Source of the DNA: Lepeophtheirus salmonis
Lineage: Eukaryota; Arthropoda; Copepoda; Siphonostomatoida; Caligidae
DNA: 64,000 nucleotides
Assembly: GCF_016086655.4 (NCBI RefSeq)
Contig: NC_052132.2
Coordinates: forward strand, 5,396,805-5,460,804
Reading direction: 5' to 3'
The notes beneath the pieces are model-generated. The model was given only the letters and a program-made list of their open reading frames with translations. It was not told the origin of the DNA and did not search any database. Of this stretch, positions 23,026 through 34,057 are shown one piece after another (the first letter of the stretch is position 1; each line of letters begins with the position of its first letter). Both the position numbers and the translations under genes were made by a program.

Positions 23026-25140
23026 GGTTAAAATAAAGCTCCCTTAATAATAAAATCATTACACATCCAGACCCTAAAATTAAGGTTAGTTAAAAATAGG
23101 TAATTCGAATTATATTGACGTTAATGTATGTATATAAATACTCAAATTTATAAAGCAATAAGTCCTGAACATCTGCATATCATAAAGGATTTCTTATTAT
23201 GTATATAATATTAAACCAAGTTTTTGCATATCACAAAACCTGAGCGAGTGCTAGTCCCATTCAATTCGCCTGGATATATTATATATATATATATTCCGAG
23301 TATGAAGGCGTACTTTGTTCTTCATTCAATTCTGTAGGTATTAATAATTACTACTATGTATGCCTCGTTCAAACGTACTTCGTCATCGAGCCAGAAACGG
23401 AAAGAGAATATAGAAAGAAGTATATTATTTTAATTTATAATGAACGACGGTGATGAATATGATAGAATGTATTCGTCAATCTTGAGTGTTGTGTATTTAC
23501 GATCGAAGGAGTTATACAGAGTCCGTGCTGAGTCGTAACATTCTCTGCAATAATATATATTTAAACTTATGAAGTTATGAGCTAGGTGGACAATTTAGTT
23601 CAGGAAATAATGTACTCATGTTATAATGAGTACTAGACTGACACGTTGACTCTTAAAAGCAGCTCACCAAATTAAAGGATTATAAAATCTCAATTTCATT
23701 GAGAAAATCTTCATACTCTTTCTAGGCTTCCCTCCACGTCCTATGTGTTTCCGCTTTGTTTAGAGTGGCGAATATTTATTTAAATAATATGTATGCAGTG
23801 TATGGTACATTCGTTCTATGTGTCTGCCTGTGGAGTAGCTAGGAAGAAAGGAACGAACGAGTACGTCATGCAAAGCGCTACGCCGACACTAGTATAAGAA
23901 ATTCTAACAGGGTCCCACCCGCAACTTACTTTTTATGTAGTCTGTATCTACTATTAATTCACATACAAGAATAAACTCAAGTACTCTTTTGAGTCTCAGT
24001 CCATTTTACTAAGTGATTTGTTTCAACTCTTACGTGGTTGAACATAGCTGTAATAGAAGGCAATCCTCATTGCATACAGCATCTCTGATTTCCAAATTCA
24101 GGAGCACTAAGTAACGAACAACCGGTGATTCATAAAAGGTAACTATATCCCTTCCTTTTTTTCTCGATATTTTATACTATTCTCCTCTGTAATAATCACC
24201 AAGATTCCATAGTAACTCTGAGCCAAATAGATATTGTTTTCTTATCTGCTAGAAAGTATGTTGTACATCTATTTACATAACCTATACGTAAATTAAATAA
24301 AAGGTATTCCTAATTATGAGTTCAATTCCAGTTATAAAAATATTGTCTTAGTAGTCAAATTGATATTATGACTAATAACTTTAAAATATGGACTTTCAAG
24401 GAGAGTACGAATATTTTATTTGTATGTTTACTTAAACATAATTTTGTCTCCCTGCTTGTTAACTCCTGTGGAGATAATAATTTTTGCATAAATGCATTGA
24501 TTCGAGGTGGTGCCCTAGTGACCGAAGTCGCCCACGTATTTTTCAATATACCTCTACGAAGTTTCTTATAATAAAAGTTGTAACGTCGGAGTTACCAATA
24601 ATAATCAAGGAAATAACCAGTTCATGGTATCATTCTTATTATTTTATTTTCAAGGTCAACAGCAAATAATTATAGGAAAACTCCTTTTACTTTAACTCGG
24701 GTCTTCAAGGATAAACTTCTGATGTGTTAATACATCTAATATCTACTCTCCCAATTATTATCAGTTTTGAGTAAATATGATGTACTTTCTTTAATATATA
24801 ATACATGATTCATTTTGTCCATAATTCTTTGATTTGGAGCAGAGGTGGGGGGTTGCTTCAAGGATATTACCTTGTAATTTTTCAATGTCCATAGTGCAGG
24901 TATTTGGCAAAAGATATAGTTTTAAAACTAAAAAGATATGTCAAATTATAATTTTCTCAAGTACACTCAAAAATGTTATGCACATACACATATTGTTGCC
25001 TAAAAAGCAGGCATTGTAGGTATATATATCAATGTACAAGAATAATATATGGAGTATAGGGCCTGATATACGATGTATATAATAATAATATCCTTAGTTT
25101 TAAATGAGAATTTGTTTTGTTGAAAATATAACATTTTGGA
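23026..25140. other. Intergenic, no gene seen
   Basis: Small opposing ORFs around 24355-24670 have no recognisable domain. A short TA repeat lies near 23280-23293. Confidence 0.35.
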
Positions 25141-25144
25141 AGAT

Positions 25145-25570
25145 GTAGAGAGCGTTTTTACTGACGTCATCAATTCCATCATACGAGTAATTGAAGGCGA
25201 AGTCACCTTCAAGAATATTATAGTATATATTTTTACTACTTAAAATGAACAAATTTTCAACAAGCCTTGATGTATCTTCATCAAACGGCTATAAAAATTA
25301 AAAACAACAAAAAACTTCTTGTTTGAATACTACTTGATGCCAATGATAAACACAAATATTATAATTAATAGTTACTGAAATCCCTCCAATTTGTGTAAAT
25401 TTGTACAATTATAGATAAATGATGATTGAAGTAGTATAATTGAGAGATTAATAGCATATTTTTTCCAATTTAATTGTAAATGTATTGTCTACATTATGGA
25501 AATATGATGTTATAACGATATAACAAAATATTTTTAATGCATACTTTATATACAATAAAACTTATCAATA
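25145..25570 (+). repeat. Dispersed repeat R2, copy 3
   Basis: It starts at TTTTTACTGACGTCATCAAT and continues through AAATGAACAAATTTTCAAC, GAATACTACTTGATGCCAAT and the ATTATGGAAATATGATGTTA block. It is colinear with 17780-18110 and 32970-33540. Confidence 0.55.
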
Positions 25571-25884
25571 TTTTTGATTCAGTTATTTCATTTATTGGTA
25601 GCCTTTTTAACATCTAATTGTTCGCAATTGTCTGTGTTATTAAAATTTAAAAAAAATATTGCTTTGACCCCCAAAATGTCTGTTCAACAATGCTAACGTT
25701 ATCTGAAATTTTCTTATGCATACGTCAAAAAAATGCAATCATGAGGGAAATTGTATATACCGTTATTGACAGTAAGCAAAAAAACAACACAAAAAAAGCT
25801 ACTTAAAAGGTGAATGCCCCTTAAACGTTATTTTCAGTTATGTATTAATAGATAGGTTTAATAACAATTAATATAATTTAGTAC

Positions 25885-26290
25885 ATATGTGGTGCTTCAT
25901 CATAAAAACAATCTTGAACAAAAGTCAAGAAAAGGAGAAAATCCCAATGTATTTTTTTTTCTTATATACATACACATACATATTTGAGTCAATTTTAGGT
26001 TTATTATTCAAATATGTTGGATGACTGTAGATACTCAGAAGTTTAACGATAGTTCAGAAACTTTATTCGATTGTACAATTACCCCAATATGGTCCCTTTC
26101 AAATTAAATTATATTAATTTATCTTTCTTTTATTGTATTTTGGGTACTTCAAGTGCAATTTGCGACACGCATAAAACCTTAATTAAAATAATTTGTAGAT
26201 ATAAATTGACTATAATTCATCGAAAAATACAAATGTAATCCACTCCAATTTTGAGGGAAATCACTTAAGTTTGCTTTTGTGCTGACGGGC
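25885..26290 (+). repeat. Dispersed repeat R3, copy 2
   Basis: CATAAAAACAATCTTGAACA through GTGCAATTTGCGACACG to TTTTGAGGGAAATCACTTAA. It is colinear with the copies at 11.4 and 27.1 kb and lacks the R4 insertion. Confidence 0.55.
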
Positions 26291-27084
26291 GACAAGGTGT
26301 ATACTTACATCATATATAAAACTTGCTAACTTGGCAAAATATATGTTTGTTGAAAGTTCAGGAGTGGATTTCTTAATTTCACATGATTTAACTACCTTTT
26401 ACTCAATCTTTATCTTACGTTCTCTTAATCATGGGCTCTAATCAAGGTCAACAACAGCTCTCACTCATCTATTCATAGCCTGAGTACTATAATTAAGAGC
26501 AAATTAAATATATAACAATAGATAAATACGTTTAATATAGTTGTTATTTTTATCCTGACTTCTTGTTGGCATTAATTCAATTTTAATCAAGTACACAGAG
26601 TATGTAAGTAGTTTCTCGTTGAAATATGAATGTCATTTACATATTTTATAAGTTGAATTAATTTTTAACTATTTGATTTGAGAAAACTGAAGCATGATGC
26701 AATGTTAGAGAATGCATTTATACATTTTTTAAATGTTCTTCACGTTAGCATCGAAGTAAAAATCAACCAAAAACTTTAGGAGCTTATAAATTTGAGTGTT
26801 TGTCAGTGATTTCCAACGATCGTGTATAAAATTTCCTGGCCCCATGATTTCTGACGCATTATTTTTAATAGTAACAATTGCGTCATTATTTACTAACTAC
26901 GTTCAATGTTACATAAGAAATGAAACTTTCATAGGTTGCCTCTATTGTGAGATCCTATTTTCGTTTTAGTTTTCATTTAGTTTATATATATATATATATG
27001 TCAGTAAATGAGTATAATGCAAGACTCTTTCCTTTTTACGTCATGACATTTAGCAAGGTGGGTTAAATCATTAATAAAGGTGTT

Positions 27085-27520
27085 GTGTCAACATAAAAAC
27101 AATTTTTCAGAAAGATCAAGAAAATCCCTATTTATTTTTTTACGTCATATATACATACAGCCCAATATTTCATGCTCATATTTGAGTCAATATTAAGCTC
27201 TGTATTCAAATTACCTGGATGAGTTATAATGTTCAATAATTTTATCTATCGTTGAAAACCATTATTTGATTTCAGAGACTTATATTCACCCTGATATGCC
27301 CCTTTTCAACCAAAGAATCTATCCATTTATAATTATTTTATGTGATGATACATTTCGTCTACTTTAAATGCTATTTGCGGGTCTTCCAAATATTGAATAT
27401 GAATAATTTGTTGATGGAAATGGACGATAATTCGTCGTTGAAGAATCTAAATGTAATCCACATTCAATTTTGAGAAAAATCATTCTAGCTTGCTTTTATG
27501 CTAACGGGGCACATATCATG
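27085..27520 (+). repeat. Dispersed repeat R3, copy 3
   Basis: CATAAAAACAATTTTTCAGA through ATGCTATTTGCGGGTCTTCC to TTTTGAGAAAAATCATTCTA. It ends about 540 bp upstream of the reticulon start codon. Confidence 0.55.
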
Positions 27521-28061
27521 ATTCATATACTTAGAGGGAGAATGACTCAGTTTAGTTAGTTCAAACGGGGCGGGGGGTGAAAGGAAGTAAAAAGGAAAAA
27601 ATTGCCTTTGAAATAGTCTTGCATAGCAGACTGCCTGAAATGTATGTATTTTATATATTTTAGTATATATTGCTGCAACAACATGAGCTTGTGAGAGAGG
27701 AAAAAAAAGGAAAACTGAAAAGAGAGAGAGAATGAAGCTTAGAGGGATTCTTTTTTCTGCTGTACAGGCAGCTGTCCGTTTGATTCTCTCCTTTTTTTTT
27801 CTTTTTTTATATCTAGCAGTTTGTAGTTGAATATAACGTCAGTGGTTGACGTTTCTCTTCTTCCTTCGTGCTTTTCATTCAGCTCATTTTGGCTGCGATA
27901 TCATTTCTTCTCAAAGTATCTCCTCCCTAATTCTATATTCAATTCCGTAGATCCATTTTCAATTTTATTGTTATAAGGATAGTAGTAGCCTCTGCATTTC
28001 ATTTTGATCTCAATTTTTTTAGAATTACTTTGACTACTATTATTAATTAGCATTAATCAAC

Positions 28062-28748
28062 ATGGGTGTAATGAAGGTGACCCGTCCCTAGCCCCCTGGA
28101 GAAGAAGACCTTTGACTAACTAACTCTTTTTTTTTCTTTTTATAGTTCATCATGGAATTTGAGGCTCTGTATTTATGGAAGGATCCCGTGCAAAGCGGAA
28201 TCGTTTTTGGTTCCGTGCTTATGGCCCTGATGAGCATCTGCTACTTTTCCCTCATCTCTGTCATCTCCTACAGTTCTCTCCTTCTCCTCATGGCCGTTAT
28301 CTCAATCAAAATCGGAATCTACGTGGCTGTGACCTTCATGAAGAAGGAAGTGACGAATCCTATCCTCAAATACTCTGGAGTGGACTTGACCGTGTCCTCC
28401 GATAAAGTCATCAACATCGCCAAAAACCTAACGGCCAAGTTTAACGTGAGCGTTACCGAGCTTCGTCGCCTCTTTCTTGTGGAATGCATGGCTGATTCAG
28501 TCAAGTTTGGACTTAGTTTGTGGGCCATGACCTACATCGGAAGTTGGTTCAACATGATGACCCTCATCATCCTTTCTTGGGTGGGCCTCTTCTCCATTCC
28601 AAAGCTCTATGGCAACAACAAGGCAGCCATCGATCCTCTTCTTGAAAAAGCAATGGGACACTTCAATGATCTTAAGTCGAAAGCAGAGGCTGTTATCCCT
28701 GGAGCTGCCAAGGGAGCCGCCGCTACTGAGGTCAAGAAGGAAGAATAA
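28062..28748 (+). CDS. Rtnl1: Reticulon-like protein (short isoform, 203 aa)
   Basis: Reticulons are ER membrane proteins whose paired long hydrophobic hairpins wedge into the outer leaflet and curve tubules. The reticulon homology domain fills almost the whole protein: the hallmark LYLWKDPVQSGIVFGSVL comes near the N-terminus. Hydrophobic hairpin 1 is at about residues 20-65, a polar loop of about 60-70 residues follows, and hairpin 2 (WAMTYIGSWFNMMTLIILSW) is at about 125-155. The C-terminus is KKEE, a dilysine ER-retrieval motif. Coding exon 1 is 28062-28076 (MGVMK) and exon 2 starts at 28146. Splicing out the 69-bp GT-AG intron keeps the frame (MGVMKFIMEFEAL). The in-frame ATG at 28152 is an alternative start giving 198 aa. 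Longer isoforms with other first exons are common in the family and cannot be excluded. Identity is secure; the first exon is inferred. Confidence 0.92.
28077..28145 (+). other. 69-bp intron of the reticulon gene
   Basis: Donor AAG/GTGACC at 28076/28077. A branch-site-like GACTAACTAAC is followed by a long T-tract and acceptor TTTTATAG at 28145. The phase is 0. Confidence 0.8.
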
Positions 28749-28794
28749 ACGTTTCAAAATTACTTTTTTTAAACATCTGCGAATAATATTTAAT

Positions 28795-28800
28795 AATAAA
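28795..28800 (+). terminator. Poly(A) signal of the reticulon gene
   Basis: AATAAA, 46 bp after the stop codon. Confidence 0.6.
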
Positions 28801-28865
28801 CCTTTATTTATTTTACATCCTTCACACCTTACTTCTCAATATATTTACGATTATTTTTTTTAGGT

Positions 28866-29880
28866 TTTGTTTTTATCTATTATTCTAAGGAATTATTCGC
28901 TCAGATACATTATTATCATTTAAATCCCCACTTCTCTATGCTTGAGTACGTAGTAATCAACTAGAGTGTGTCGCTCCCTTTGGATATAATGTTATATTTT
29001 CGAGAAAAAATATTTGCTGTGAATAAGAATATATTTCTATATTAATATGTTGTATACAATTGTATTTTACTGATATTGCTGCATGCAGCTATTAGTATCT
29101 TCTATCTAACACTATCATATGTCATTTTCATATGAAGTACATTTTTCATGTTAAAAGTTCTTTTATAGAAAAAGTAGAAATCGAAAAATAAAAAAATATC
29201 TTCCGTTAAGTTGTTGAGTGTTATTTATAAGGACAGTAGATTTGTATGAAACATTAATTTCTTCTATGGAGATACATACATAAATTCATATTTGCATAAG
29301 TAGTTGTTCTATTAAAGGTTTCTTTTGATTACGACTTCATGTATCACTTTATAGTCATCCCTCTTAGAATGAACGACAATAGAATATGACGAAACATGTG
29401 TTGTGTAACAAGCGAATGAGTAATCCTGATACTAATCGCTTGACACTAAAAAATAATACAACATAATGACTGGAATCGTCGACAGTCTACATACATTAAT
29501 TATTAATCATAGTTTATTTGATATTTACTACTCGGGGTAGCTAGTAGGACTCATTGGAGTATATTTTTGGGACTTGATTCAATCTAGAAAAGTTTTAGTA
29601 TCCCAATCTTTTAAAATCCAGTCTGATACTGATAAGTTAATTTCCCGAAATGCCTGGTTATTTTTAAGTAGTATTGGATTGGTCCTATGACTAATTTGCT
29701 AATCAGTCTCACTCCCTTTCAGTCTTTTTTTTTAATCGGTTCAATCTTTTTAAGGATTGAACAATATAAAAAACGAAGAGAATAATTAATGATAGCTATG
29801 ACGTATAATAATAAGTTCTAGCCACAGACATCCTATTTCGGGTATCTTGTCTCTTTGAAAGGGTGTATGATGAACAAAAA
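28866..29880. other. Reticulon 3' flank and R4 fragment
   Basis: Mostly featureless AT-rich DNA. 29555-29760 carries R4 words (TTCAATCTAGAAAAGTTTTA, GGATTGGTCCTATGAC, TCCCTTTCAGTC). Confidence 0.35.
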
Positions 29881-29884
29881 TGAA

Positions 29885-30235
29885 AATCCAGTGTAGAATG
29901 GGCATGTTAAAACTAAAAACCGAACATCAACAAGGTAACATTGACAATTTGAAGAATATTTAGGAAGAGAGAAGGAATAATGTTAATAACGTTTCTTAAG
30001 ATCAGCTACAATCAGCTGTTACTAGGGAGGAAAGCGAAAAGGATACAAACAAGGAAATTTGCTAAAATCACTCCTATGTTGATGCCCAATTGGACTCTTA
30101 TTCCAACAAGGACTTACAATTATAACTCCGCAACAAATCCTCAGTGTTACGCTCTGTCTTTTATGAGGACACAAGAATGTTCAATCAGGTTTTGAATGTA
30201 CCGGATTCAGAGAAAAAATCTTTACACGTTCAATC
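29885..30235 (+). repeat. MITE-like repeat R1, forward copy
   Basis: GTGTAGAATGGGCATGTTAA, CATCAACAAGGTAACATTGA, CAATCAGCTGTTACTAGGGA, CTCTTATTCCAACAAGGACT and TTTTATGAGGACACAAGAAT match R1 copies elsewhere in order. The small ORF over it is fortuitous. Confidence 0.55.
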
Positions 30236-30323
30236 TAGAACTTTATCAAGATGTATTTCAGCAACCAGTTGTAATAGGGTGTGTCAATAAAATAAAAATA
30301 ACGAATAGGATGTCCTGGTTACC

Positions 30324-30722
30324 CTAATCATCGATGTAGCCCCCCTTGGCAGCAATCATAGCTTCCAGGCGCCCACGGAAGGCCTTGCACTCATTTGTGG
30401 GTGTAGTCCTTAGACATGGCATCCCAGTGCTGGTTGACGGTGTCCTTGAGGTTGTTGATATTTGTATGATGGACGGTACAGGCCTTGGACTCAACATGCA
30501 ACCAAAAATTGAATTCAATGGGTTGGCTTCTGATGTGTAGAGGGGCTACATTTTCTTTGGCTAGAAAGCAAGTTGTCCTCCAACCCCTTCTGGGCATTTT
30601 TGGAAGTGCAAACGCACCATCCTGCTGGAACACCATGTTCATGTACGGGTTCGTGTTGGAGATACCCAACTCCTTAGCAATCTCCGTTGGTTTCTTGTCA
30701 GCGTCCAATAGTTTAGCGGACC
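30324..30722 (-). pseudogene. maT-like transposase pseudogene, central deletion
   Basis: Minus-strand reading gives AKLLDADKKPTEIAKELGIS, a helix-turn-helix start, fused directly to MVFQQDGAFALPK (second catalytic block). A degraded third block follows (SQPIEFNFWLHVESKACTVH), then NINNLKDTVNQHWDAMSKDY. After a frameshift comes the family tail CKAFRGRLEAMIAAKGGYID. The block with the first catalytic aspartate is deleted, as in the copy at 7.6 kb. Weakly similar ends may lie near 30273 and 30815 but are not convincing. It is inactive. Confidence 0.7.
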
Positions 30723-30880
30723 CGAAATTTGTTAGTTACATTCACATGACATTTTCTTGGCTTCTAAAACAAGTAGGAAGATCTTGTCTTTTCTAGTATT
30801 TGACCGCAACAATTGTACAGCTTTCACAAAAACTTTGATTTATTTGATAAAAATGAAGTGTAAAGATTTTTCTATTTAGC

Positions 30881-31079
30881 CAGGGGAGTACTATATACAT
30901 GGAGAGTGCACTTTTTTTCGAGAAAATACATAGGTTGACATAAACAATCATCTTTAGTGTATCTACGTCGCGTTTGATTGGATAAAATATTATATCTAGA
31001 TATACTAAAGATGATTTTTTATGTCAACCTATGTATTTTCTAAAAAGAAGAGCACTCTCCATGTATATAGTGCTCCCTA
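30881..31079. mobile_element. Palindromic MITE, about 200 bp
   Basis: Nearly the whole element is an inverted repeat. The left arm (about 30881-30965: ACTATATACATGGAGAGTGC, ACATAGGTTGACATAA, ATCATCTTTAG) is mirrored at about 30998-31079. The loop is about 30 bp. CTATTTAG occurs immediately left (30872-30879) and at the right edge (31077-31084), so a 7-8-bp target duplication is possible but overlaps the terminus. Confidence 0.65.
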
Positions 31080-31094
31080 TTTAGTAAAGGATGT

Positions 31095-32160
31095 TCACTA
31101 CTCAGGAAGTAAATAATAACGATAACTGCGAAGGAAAAGAAAATTCCTTCATGAAAAATTCCCTCTATTATACTATCAATTGAAAATTACAAATTAACAG
31201 GCTAGCTAAAAAACACCCCAAATTTACATCATGGATGATGAAACTTCCCCATCTGAAATGATGGAGTTAGTAACAATGTCATTACAGCTATTATAATTAT
31301 TATAAAAGTCCATAAGCACCAGTCTAAGGACTGACAAATTTTATTAGGATCGAATTTGTTAGAATATATACAATTTGTTGAAAATCAACTTTAAAAATAA
31401 ATGAAGTATATCACTACTAAAAAAACAATCATTATTTGTCAATATTAATTATATTTATTTTTTGGATATGAAAAAATGGGCCTCATAATTTAATACATCT
31501 ACAATAAGATTACGTAAAGAGTTCTATAAAATATAACCTGAAGGCGTGCAAGATTTTTTTAAATTAGTAATTTGAAGTGGTTTTTATTTTTCAAAATTGT
31601 TTATCTTAATTTTTGAAGAGAGGACATCGAAGTATAGAGTAATTACTAATGCGTGTGCTCCTGAAAAATTGAGAGTTATAAGTCCTTGTTGGACTTAGAG
31701 TTTAATTCACGATCGACATCGGAGTAATTCCATCCTATATCCCTTCAAGATACGGAGTGGGCTTTGGGTTTATTTTCTTTTTCCAACGGCTGCTCGCAGC
31801 TAATCTAATGTAACGTCATGACAGCTAAGCTGCTCTCCTCCAAAATATTTTTTCAAATCGTCAGGATTATCACGTCAATTTTAGTTTTTTTAATTTTATC
31901 TTTATAAGCCGGCAGGTCATATTTTATAGAACGCAGTAGTAATGAAAATCTGCTGTATTTTTTAGCCGGCCCATTTTTTTGTTATTGTTTTTGAATTGGT
32001 AGTCTGAAGAATGATATTTATTTTCCTTGGCAGTTGTAATTATTATTTAATTCCAGAGTAGTGAACATCCTTTCATAAAATATATTCAAAACCTTATTGA
32101 ACAACTTCCCGCTTCTTTAGATTACCAATTCCAAAAAAAAAAGTAACCGTCAGCTGATAT
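31095..32160. repeat. R1 fragments in mixed orientation
   Basis: 31095-31215 is a forward 3' piece (GTTCACTACTCAGGAAGTAA, GGCTAGCTAAAAAACACCCC). 31670-31880 is a reverse 5' piece (AAGTCCTTGTTGGACTTAGA, GCTCTCCTCCAAAATATTTT). 31960-32090 is reverse 3' sequence. 32110-32160 is forward again. 31220-31650 shows nothing recognisable. Confidence 0.45.
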
Positions 32161-32517
32161 TAAAGAGGTTATTAATTCGGGAATACAATGCCTTACTCAC
32201 GCCTTTTCGTCGAGCTCTTAAACAAATCCAATCTACTGATGAGTTAGGGAGTATTTTTAGTCTCTAAAGCGCTCACTAACATCAACAAGTGATCCCTGTA
32301 CATACTCTATGGTACATGCGAAAAGCCTGCGATATCATTAACACAACTATATTCTTATTTCTTAGATCAAAAATATGAACTATGATTTACATCAGAGAAT
32401 AATTTATACAGAGCACCTGTATACACGCTCAATACTATATCCGAAACGCCTGCGAGATTTCACTAAAATGACTACATAGTTATTTCTTAAATCAAAATAT
32501 GATTAGTAATGTGAATT

Positions 32518-32941
32518 GTGTGTTTTTTAGCTAGCCCGTGTTTTTTTTTGGAATTGGTAATCTAAAGAATGGATATTATTTTCCTAAACAGTTGTCATTA
32601 TTATTTAATTCCTGAGTAATGAACTTCCTTTCCTAAACAGATTCAATTATATTCAAAAGCTGATTGAACATTCGTGTCTGCTCATAAAAGACGGAGAGTA
32701 ACCTTGAAAATTTATAGTGGAGTTATAATTATAAGTCCTTGTTGGCATTAGCGGAGAATTGAGGATCAATTCTTGCCAATGTCCTTGTTTACTTCCTTTT
32801 ACCCCTCCTCCTTCGTCACAGCTGATCTAATTAATCGTCTTGACGGCTAACAGGCTCTCCTCCAAAATATTCTTAAAATTGTCAGGGTTACCATATTGAT
32901 TTTCGGTTTCATTTTTTTTTTAACATTCCTAAAATACACAC
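32518..32941 (-). mobile_element. Full-length R1 MITE, 424 bp
   Basis: It begins GTGTGTTTTTTAG and ends CTAAAATACACAC, an imperfect 13-bp inverted repeat with one mismatch. This is the most complete R1 copy and shows that the family is a MITE. The related full copy at 54353 has the same left end. Confidence 0.6.
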
Positions 32942-32969
32942 TATTTTCATCACTTAATAATAATTGAAG

Positions 32970-33540
32970 GAGTCGCTATTTTTGGGGGCTTAAAGTAGAT
33001 ATTTTTACTACAACAAATGGACCAATTTCCAATCAATCTTCATAAAAACTCCATCAAATAAATTTAAGAATAATAAAAAAACTTAACTACATTGAATACT
33101 ACTTGATTCCAATCAAAAACACTGCTATTATTAAGAAGGCAGAGTAATAGGTACTAAAATTCCTATGTTATATGTAAATTTGTACAATTATTATGATTAT
33201 CTGATCAATTAGGGATTACAAAAATAGTATAATTTGAGACAAATATCTTATTCTTTCCATTGTAATAGTTAATTTTTATTTAAACTATGGAAATAAGATT
33301 ATATTAAGATCCAAGGACATATTTTTCATAGATATTAGGATCAGATATATTATAATAAAACTAAACAATATGTAGAGGGATAAGATTTTGGTAGAGATTA
33401 AGGTTTAAGTCCTTTTATTTGTTGGTCCTATTTTGACATCCAATAATTCATTATTTTCCTTAATATTAATAAAAAAGGGGTTTTTTCTGTTACATATCAA
33501 ACTTGGTTGTTTAGGCCTACAAAATGACCAACGTTGCGTA
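32970..33540 (+). repeat. Dispersed repeat R2, longest copy
   Basis: It is colinear with 25145-25570 and extends 3' through GTCCTTTTATTTGTTGGTCC, the TTTGACATCCAATAATTCAT box and GTTTAGGCCTACAAAATGAC. The extension is matched in reverse at 21430-21560. Confidence 0.5.
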
Positions 33541-34057
33541 CAAATGCTTTAAGTACTAAGAAAATAATATACCTCAGTCATATAAGTAATCGCATGACAT
33601 GAACCTTTTTTTTCAAAGATCCTCTTCATAAAATTTATTCAAAATATTTTTTAATGTAACATCAAAATGCGTATGTCTGTATGAAAAGTAAATTATTTAC
33701 AATAATATGGATTATAAATGCTCAATCATAATTTAATATCAAAGAATGATAATAATGCAATTAAGAAAGTTAAGACAATAAAATGGAATAGACTAACTCA
33801 TTGAAGTCTAACGAATGAAAATTGCCTTAGAGTCTATAAAGATATATGCAGCAGATATTGTCTATAAATGTAAATATTATTATTAATTATCAATAATAAT
33901 GAGCGTGTAACGAAACTGCGTTAATAATTGAATGAGGGAAAAAATAAATATATATAAATATTTTCTTTTGAATGAATAAAACAGAAAAAAAAATTATAAG
34001 AAAACTATTTTTCTTTTTCCTTAAAATTGCGTCAAACAATATTCATCTGTCTTCATA
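33541..34057. other. 3' flank of cullin-5
   Basis: AT-rich. No canonical AATAAA was found on the minus strand close to the stop codon; the real 3' end is undetermined. Confidence 0.35.

Noticed and set aside
24355..24669. Three small overlapping ORFs on both strands
   Set aside because: Overlapping frames on both strands without domain or codon signal suggest chance.
28497..28757. 86-codon minus-strand ORF
   Set aside because: Antisense to the reticulon exon; no domain.
29980..30195. 71-codon plus-strand ORF
   Set aside because: It falls entirely within an R1 MITE copy.
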